NCBI GenBank assembly: GCA_007121575.1
Contig: SKKJ01000323.1
Location: 1-5,649, forward strand
From: Natronomonas sp.
Lineage (GTDB): Archaea > Halobacteriota > Halobacteria > Halobacteriales > Haloarculaceae
Length of the DNA stretch: 5,649 nucleotides
Reading direction: 5' to 3'
Part shown: positions 1 to 4,177 of the stretch, in pieces
How positions within the stretch are numbered: the first letter of the stretch is position 1
Layout of the letters: every line of letters starts with the position of its first letter
Position numbers and translations under genes: made by a program
The notes under the pieces: generated by a model
The model's database searches: none
What the model was told of the DNA's origin: nothing
What the model saw: only the letters and a program-made list of their open reading frames with translations

Positions 1-70
1 AATACATGACAACATCGATCCTCGTGTCCTCGATCAAAGGACAGTTCCTGCAGTAGGTCGTCGTGCTCAC
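1..70 (-). CDS. Possible start of an unidentified protein with a CxxC motif, cut by the left edge
   Basis: A GTG codon at 70-68 opens a frame with no stop up to the window edge, giving about 23 residues that begin (V/M)STTTYCRNCPLIEDTR. No ATG occurs in this frame before the upstream stop at 118-116, so GTG is the only reasonable start apart from other rare codons. The call rests mainly on position: a strong TATA-like island (100-111) lies about 37 bases upstream, which would place the transcript start near 80 and leave a leader of about 10 bases. The Cys-Arg-Asn-Cys near the N-terminus could be half of a zinc-binding knuckle, but no second half is visible and I do not recognise the family. 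It could equally be a chance open stretch, because 23 codons prove little. Confidence 0.33.
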   Translation of the reverse strand, partial: MSTTTYCRNCPLIEDTRIDVVMY

Positions 71-96
71 GTCTCGTCGTACCGTAACACCCGTTG

Positions 97-113
97 GGTC
101 TTTTTTATATAGC
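97..113 (-). promoter_or_regulatory. Archaeal TATA box facing left
   Basis: Read on the minus strand, 111-100 is TATATAAAAAAG, the strongest AT island in the window and close to an archaeal TATA box. It sits in the gap after the carbamoyltransferase gene and points out of the window to the left. With usual archaeal spacing (TATA centre about 26-27 bases before the start of transcription), transcription would begin near position 80, just before the GTG at 70. On the plus strand the same bases form a T6 run that could act as a terminator for a rightward transcript, but no rightward gene is seen. Confidence 0.55.
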
Positions 114-225
114 TGCTAAGATACCGTCGTTTCACGGGAGCATCGAACAGAGCTCCAAACCGGAGCGCGTTTGCGGATACCGACCACAACACCCCGGTTC
201 GAGAACCGATCGGCCAACTGCGGGT

Positions 226-230
226 AAAAA
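226..230 (-). terminator. T-tract just after the carbamoyltransferase stop
   Basis: On the minus strand a T5 run begins five bases after the TAA stop of the carbamoyltransferase gene. Archaeal termination often needs only a short oligo-T tract, so this is a plausible terminator. A short inverted repeat (195-208, CGGTT and AACCG around a four-base loop) lies further downstream rather than before the T run, so this is not a classical hairpin-plus-T terminator. Confidence is low because T5 is short. Confidence 0.3.
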
Positions 231-234
231 GTCG

Positions 235-2022
235 TTACTCGATCGCTTCGACGATCTCGTCGGTGAGTCGCCGCTCGCAGCGTTCCGATCGGATCTCGAA
301 TTCGGATTCGGGTTTGGTGATCACGAGATCTTCGATAACGAGGAGGTCCAGTCCCATTCCGAAGTAATCCTTGATCGCCTCGATCGGTCTGTTCACGATC
401 GGTTCTCCGTGATCGTTGAACGACGTATTGAGAAGTACCGGAACGCCGGTCAGCTTCTCGAACTCTGAGATGAGCCGGTGATAGCGTGGATTCGCGTCCG
501 CGCTCACGGTCTGTGGCCGTGTCGTATCGTCCGCCGGATGCAGCACGGCCCGAAGGTCGTCGCGTTTCTCGGGGGTGACATCGAAGCTTCGGATCATAAA
601 CGGCGCAGACGTCGCGTTCTCGAGGTACTCATCGGCCGCCTCCTCGAGTATCGACGGCGCGAAGGGACGCCACTCCTCGCGGTGTTTGACGAACCGGTTG
701 ACCCTGTCGCGGGACGCTTCGGTTCGCGGATCGGCGAGGATGCTTCGATTGCCCAGCGCCCGTGGTCCCAGTTCGAGTCGCCCCTGAAACCACCCGACGA
801 GCGCACCCTCGGCGATGGCTTCGGCGATCCGACACTCGAGCTGTTCTGGCGTTCCGTAGGAGAGTTTGTTCACCGTTAACTCGCCTTCGACGGCGCCGGT
901 GTCGTAGGCCGGCCCCCAGTATGCGGTATCCATCGGCTCAACGGCGGCGGGAGCCTGATCGATCCATCCACCACCGAGAGCCAACCCCGCATCGTTCGAG
1001 ACGGGCTGGATGAACACGTCGTGCACCGACGGCAGTTCCATAACCCGCTTGTTCAGCTTGCAGTTGAGAGCGACACCTCCCGCGAGCGCGACCCGATCCG
1101 TTTCGAGATCGCGACAGTAGGCGTCAACAAGGTCAGTGACCGTCTCTTCGAGAAGCTTTTGGGCCGTATATGCCAGATCCTTTTCCCACTGGTCGAACGC
1201 TGTCGGAACGTCTTTCGCCGATCGTCCGAACAACGTCTCCAATCGCTGGACGGCGTAGCCCGTCCCCCATCGCCGCGTGAGAGCAGTTACGTCGTAATCG
1301 ACGCCTGTTTCGATCACGCTTCGAAGCGTCGACTCGATTTCGGGATTATCGTTACCGTACGGCGCGAGTCCCATCACCTTTCCCTCCCCGTTGAACATTC
1401 GATACCCGAGGAATTCAGTGATCGCGGCGTAAAAGAGCCCTAGACTGTTCGGGTGTTCGTAGGTCCGTACACGTTCGAGTCCGTCCGGCGTTCCGTGCCA
1501 GACGACCGTCGAATCGTACTCGCCTTTGGCGTCGATCGTGAAGACGGCGGCCTCCTCGAACGTCGACGGGTGAAACGCGCTCGCCGCGTGACACGCGTGA
1601 TGCGATCGAAGCGTGATCGGTGGAACCGGTGTCCCGATCTTCGCGAGCCGATCTTCGATCTGCGCCGTCGGAAAGTATCGAGCGACGAGTTCTTTCCGCA
1701 CGGTCGCAGAGAGGTGGTTCAGCTTCTGTACCGTTCCGCTCACCCGTAACGCGTCCCGAAGTTGGTAGCCGAGGATGTTCGAACGGAGCTTCGGATCGTA
1801 CGGTAACACGATTTCGTCGATGTCCGATAGCGAAAGGTCGCGAGAATCGAGACAGGCTTCAATCGCCTGCGTTGGAAACGTCCGGACTGCGTGTTTCTCC
1901 CTCGTTAAGCGCTCTTCTTCGATCGCGAAAACGAGCGAGCCGTCCTCGAAGAGCGCCGCACTGGCATCGTGTTGTCCGTAGAGGCCAATCGAGGGTTTAA
2001 ACGAAAGTCGGTATCGTTTCAT
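235..2022 (-). CDS. NodU/CmcH/TobZ-family O-carbamoyltransferase
   Basis: This encodes 595 residues, the normal size for the family. These enzymes move a carbamoyl group from carbamoyl phosphate, through a carbamoyl-adenylate intermediate, onto a hydroxyl of a sugar or natural product. The N-terminal Kae1-like half shows QHDAS (17-21), the SHHACHAASAF metal/nucleotide motif (140-150), IDAKGEYDS (163-171), NGEGKVMGLAPYG (211-223), LAGGVALNCKLN (313-324) and NDAG (343-346). The C-terminal domain shows GRLELGPRALGNRSILADPR (414-433), REEWRPFAPSI (448-458) and LLNTSFNDHGEPIV (530-543). All major blocks are present, so the enzyme should be active. The ATG at 2022 is chosen because family homology begins a few residues after it and an AT-rich promoter lies just upstream. 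An in-frame ATG at 2205 would add 61 Arg/Ser-rich residues unlike the rest. The acceptor is unknown; the nearby ATPgrasp_ST gene hints at a glycan or sugar-linked product. Confidence 0.93.
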   Translation of the reverse strand: MKRYRLSFKPSIGLYGQHDASAALFEDGSLVFAIEEERLTREKHAVRTFPTQAIEACLDSRDLSLSDIDEIVLPYDPKLRSNILGYQLRDALRVSGTVQKLNHLSATVRKELVARYFPTAQIEDRLAKIGTPVPPITLRSHHACHAASAFHPSTFEEAAVFTIDAKGEYDSTVVWHGTPDGLERVRTYEHPNSLGLFYAAITEFLGYRMFNGEGKVMGLAPYGNDNPEIESTLRSVIETGVDYDVTALTRRWGTGYAVQRLETLFGRSAKDVPTAFDQWEKDLAYTAQKLLEETVTDLVDAYCRDLETDRVALAGGVALNCKLNKRVMELPSVHDVFIQPVSNDAGLALGGGWIDQAPAAVEPMDTAYWGPAYDTGAVEGELTVNKLSYGTPEQLECRIAEAIAEGALVGWFQGRLELGPRALGNRSILADPRTEASRDRVNRFVKHREEWRPFAPSILEEAADEYLENATSAPFMIRSFDVTPEKRDDLRAVLHPADDTTRPQTVSADANPRYHRLISEFEKLTGVPVLLNTSFNDHGEPIVNRPIEAIKDYFGMGLDLLVIEDLVITKPESEFEIRSERCERRLTDEIVEAIE

Positions 2023-2048
2023 AGCGGGGAAATCGACCGGCAGGGGAT

Positions 2049-2070
2049 AACTTATTTTGATAATAAAGGT
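2049..2070 (-). promoter_or_regulatory. TATA-type promoter of the carbamoyltransferase gene
   Basis: Read on the minus strand, 2070-2049 is a run of A and T (ACCTTTATTATCAAAATAAG, then TT) in otherwise GC-rich DNA. Its two possible TATA centres lie about 33 and 41 bases before the ATG at 2022. With archaeal spacing, transcription would begin about 6-14 bases before that ATG, giving a very short leader, as is common in haloarchaea. This supports 2022 rather than 2205 as the true start. Confidence 0.55.
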
Positions 2071-2220
2071 CGGAAAACGCCGGGACCTCGATCGTCCGAA
2101 CACGTAGAGAAGAGGAGACACCACGCTGTCGAGATCAGCAGAGAGTGATAGGTTTGAACCGCTGTGCCGAATAGAGAGGATGCGTTCAGCGCGAGTGAAC
2201 TGCATGGGTGGTTCTGTGTG

Positions 2221-2230
2221 TTAAAAATTC
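2221..2230 (-). terminator. Short T-tract after the uspA-like gene
   Basis: The minus strand reads GAATTTTTAA here, a T5 run about 45 bases after the TGA stop of the universal stress gene, in a spacer of 248 bases. It may end the uspA-like transcript. A small bulged inverted repeat lies just downstream (2181-2188 with 2196-2204). Alternatively the AT run could be a weak TATA element, but the only ATG close behind it (2205) opens an extension that does not look coding. Confidence 0.27.
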
Positions 2231-2270
2231 GGCGAATGTAGAGAGTACCGCAGTCGACAGCCGGCCGATA

Positions 2271-2717
2271 TCACCTGACAACGGTGACCGGAACCGTAGC
2301 GTGCTCGACGACATCTCGCGCCACGCTGCCCAGGAACTCGATGGTTCGGTCCGACCGACCACGGTGGCCGACGTAGAGAGCCTCAAACTCTCCTTCCTCG
2401 GCGAAATCCGTGATAACTCTCGCCGGTCGGCCATAGAGCAGTTCGCCCGATGCGGTTTGCCCCCGCTCCGCTACAAACTCGATTGCCTCGTCTAAGATCG
2501 CTTGACCCTGTTCTTCGGCGGTGTCAACGCTATCGATGATCAGTCGATCTCGGCGGTCGGAATCGGAGACCGGCTCCACACCACCAGTGTCATAGATGTC
2601 CGGTTCGATCGCGTGGGCCAGTGTGATCGAGCCGTCGGTCGCGTTCGCGATGTCCGTGGCGTACGCAAGCGCCCGGTCACTCTCTTCGGATCCGTCAACG
2701 GCGACGAGTAGGTTCAT
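2271..2717 (-). CDS. UspA-fold universal stress protein
   Basis: This encodes 148 residues, a single Usp domain of normal length. The N-terminus MNLLVAVDGSEESDRAL is the typical first beta strand and adenine-side loop, with the conserved Asp at residue 8. The C-terminal half carries VGHRGRSDRTIEFLGSVA (116-133), which fits the G-x2-G-x9-G-(S/T) ATP-binding signature: G117, G120, G130 and S131. It is followed by VVEHATVPVTVV, the usual last helix and strand. It therefore belongs to the nucleotide-binding class. Usp proteins are cytoplasmic dimers linked to stress, starvation or regulation, but the exact role varies and cannot be told here. The gene lies between the ATP-grasp and carbamoyltransferase genes in the same direction, with spacers of 167 and 248 bases, and probably has its own promoter. 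Haloarchaea carry many uspA paralogues, so its location may carry no functional meaning. Confidence 0.92.
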   Translation of the reverse strand: MNLLVAVDGSEESDRALAYATDIANATDGSITLAHAIEPDIYDTGGVEPVSDSDRRDRLIIDSVDTAEEQGQAILDEAIEFVAERGQTASGELLYGRPARVITDFAEEGEFEALYVGHRGRSDRTIEFLGSVARDVVEHATVPVTVVR

Positions 2718-2737
2718 ACCACACCTTCGGTGCCAGA

Positions 2738-2750
2738 ACCGTTAAAACAG
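2738..2750 (-). promoter_or_regulatory. Probable TATA element of the uspA-like gene
   Basis: The minus strand reads ACTGTTTTAACGG, and the TTTTAA core is centred about 27 bases before the ATG at 2717. That is the expected distance for a leaderless archaeal transcript starting at or next to the ATG. The bases just before the ATG (GGTGTGGT) include a GGTG that could also serve as a weak ribosome-binding site if a longer leader exists. Confidence 0.42.
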
Positions 2751-2763
2751 TCGTCCGATCTGA

Positions 2764-2810
2764 CGAGCTGAGAACGAGCCTTCGTCACTGTAGGCTCGAC
2801 AGTCAGCTCG
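2764..2810 (-). terminator. Nested two-part hairpin between the ATP-grasp and uspA-like genes
   Basis: An outer perfect 8-base stem (CGAGCTGA at 2764-2771 with TCAGCTCG at 2803-2810) encloses an inner perfect 7-base stem (CGAGCCT at 2775-2781 with AGGCTCG at 2792-2798). The stems are separated by an internal loop of 3 and 4 bases and closed by a 10-base loop. It starts about 75 bases after the ATP-grasp stop. A T4 tract that is also the core of the uspA TATA element follows about 17 bases later in the direction of transcription. It may act as a transcript end or a 3' stabiliser. The structure is directly visible; its function is inferred. Confidence 0.4.
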
Positions 2811-2884
2811 GTCAAGTGAGAAATCGATATCTCGGGACAGCTTGAACTCGGCGAGCAGCCACCGATAGAGACACCCAAACCGGT

Positions 2885-4018
2885 CTACCGTTGCAAAACA
2901 CCGTGGCGACGATAGAAGGCGCGAACACGGTCCTCGGCGAGCAACGGCCGGTGACACTGTAGCGATTTCATGCCCGGATAGCTGTTCCCCTCGAGGATTT
3001 TGAACGCGCCGCGATCGTCAGTTGGGACCAGATCCCAGCCGACGTAGGGTAGCTGTCGGTTCGCTTCAGCGATTTCGAGCATGCGATCCCGAATCGTTGG
3101 CCATCCGGGCAGCGTCACGCCGTCGAGTTGCCGATTCGTCGATGGATGCGTGGCGTGTCGGCTGAGTTCGGTCTCGTTTCGAAGCTGTACGGCTTCGCCG
3201 AGCGCCCCTGTCTCGCGATCGATCTCGACGCTTATACCGCCTTGACCGAAGTTGTCCATCGGTGCGGATCGGTCGGTTCCGGCACGGAGGATTACGATGG
3301 GGATAAACGCTTCCCCCTCGGTGTCGTCGTACATCGTGAGAAGCCGGATCGTGTTCGTGGTGTCCGGATACACCGACGAGCTGAACGCGCTTTGTTCGAC
3401 GAACGCGGTGATGAGATACTCGTGAAGATCGTTGACCAGCGAGTCGAACTCACTGTCAGTCTTGTGGACCCCGTTCACGACGTACCCATCGTCCGTTCGC
3501 GAACAGAGAAAGACGTTCTCGCCGCCGCCGCCTTTGATCCACTTCAAGACGAGCTTTCCTTCGGCCTCGAGAAGGGCTCGAACCTCCGCTCCGGCGTCAG
3601 CATTCGTATTTCGAAGCTCCGTCTCTCCGCCATCAGCGATTCCCGCCACGGCCTCGGTCCGAGATTGCTCGATGTCGTCCAGCGGGAGGAAGGTCCCGTC
3701 ACGGACCATGCCGTAGACCGGCACACGGTGGCGCTCGAACTGGCTCAACAGCCAGTGGAACACCAACTTGTTCGAAAGCGCCACGTTCCACTCACCGTTT
3801 ATCCGTGGCGTGCGGACGAACCGTTCGACATCCGTGAGATACTGCCGGTGGTTTCCGTCATCGAGGTCGTACACGTAGTCGGATTCGCTGAGAAACCCGT
3901 GTCGCCAAAGCCAGAGCCGGCGTCGGAGCGGTCGATCGTAGGTGTCTCGACCCGCGAGTTCCCGTTCGATGAGCTGTCGACCTTTGAGCCCTCGTAAATA
4001 GAGATCACGAACCGTCAT
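2885..4018 (-). CDS. ATP-grasp enzyme, sugar-transfer-associated type (ATPgrasp_ST-like)
   Basis: This encodes 377 residues, a full-length single-domain protein. ATP-grasp enzymes use ATP to make an acyl-phosphate and join a carboxylate to an amine or similar nucleophile. Visible landmarks are NKLVFHWLL (83-91), the nucleotide-binding strand and Gly-rich loop KLVLKWIKGGGGENVF (155-170), NTIRLLTM (222-229), DNFGQGGISVEID (255-267), RHATHPSTNRQLDG (287-300) and PYVGWDL followed by ILEGNSYPGMKSLQ (324-354), where Glu343 and Asn345 fit the metal-binding pair. The order and wording of these blocks match the family I know as ATPgrasp_ST, named for its co-occurrence with sugar-transfer genes; some members are labelled alpha-L-glutamate ligase-like. 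Its substrates are not established. No membrane segment or signal peptide is seen, so it should be cytoplasmic. The ATG at 4018 is the only good start; the next Met is residue 104, beyond the start of the conserved region. Its spacing from the genes on both sides suggests a separate transcript. Confidence 0.85.
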   Translation of the reverse strand: MTVRDLYLRGLKGRQLIERELAGRDTYDRPLRRRLWLWRHGFLSESDYVYDLDDGNHRQYLTDVERFVRTPRINGEWNVALSNKLVFHWLLSQFERHRVPVYGMVRDGTFLPLDDIEQSRTEAVAGIADGGETELRNTNADAGAEVRALLEAEGKLVLKWIKGGGGENVFLCSRTDDGYVVNGVHKTDSEFDSLVNDLHEYLITAFVEQSAFSSSVYPDTTNTIRLLTMYDDTEGEAFIPIVILRAGTDRSAPMDNFGQGGISVEIDRETGALGEAVQLRNETELSRHATHPSTNRQLDGVTLPGWPTIRDRMLEIAEANRQLPYVGWDLVPTDDRGAFKILEGNSYPGMKSLQCHRPLLAEDRVRAFYRRHGVLQR

Positions 4019-4177
4019 TGCGCAATTAAACGAGACCGGACGGCATACCTATCGGGCACCTAAGTCCCGGTGGTAACGGCAGGATACCGTACCGATGCGG
4101 GGTCGCAGTGGTGATGCGAATGAGAGCAGTTACGGCAACCCGTCAATTGGCAACGACCGGTTCAACGAGCGGGCCGG
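4019..4177 (-). promoter_or_regulatory. Spacer upstream of the ATP-grasp gene, weak promoter only
   Basis: This 159-base gap follows the peptidase gene. The best promoter candidate on the minus strand is GATAGGTATG (4053-4044), centred about 30 bases before the ATG. An AT patch at 4023-4030 (TTTAATTG on the minus strand) lies close to the -10 region of a leaderless start. Neither is a strong TATA box. No T run of four or more follows the peptidase stop on the minus strand, so read-through from the peptidase gene is possible. I see no tRNA or clear hairpin here. Confidence 0.25.

Noticed and set aside
195..213. Short inverted repeat CGGTT/AACCG and adjacent CCGATCGG palindrome
   Set aside because: Only 5-6 base pairs in TCGA/GATC-rich DNA where such short palindromes are frequent; it lies on the wrong side of the T run to be a standard hairpin terminator.
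94..468. Plus-strand frame of 124 codons over the left spacer and the end of the carbamoyltransferase
   Set aside because: Most of it lies antisense to the conserved C-terminus of the carbamoyltransferase, its start overlaps the TATA island, and it shows no domain.
2023..2205. In-frame N-terminal extension of the carbamoyltransferase starting at ATG 2205
   Set aside because: The added 61 residues are rich in Arg, Ser and hydrophobics, unlike the acidic protein. They precede the point where family homology begins, and they would run straight through the AT-rich promoter at 2049-2070.
2742..2957. Minus-strand frame of 71 codons over the ATP-grasp gene end and the spacer
   Set aside because: It overlaps the ATP-grasp C-terminus in another frame, contains the nested hairpin and the uspA TATA element, and has a Cys/Arg-rich composition unlike the real genes.
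3128..3997. Long plus-strand frame of 289 codons opposite the ATP-grasp gene
   Set aside because: It is a codon-bias shadow of a gene with clear family motifs on the minus strand; its translation is Arg/Val-rich with no recognisable domain.
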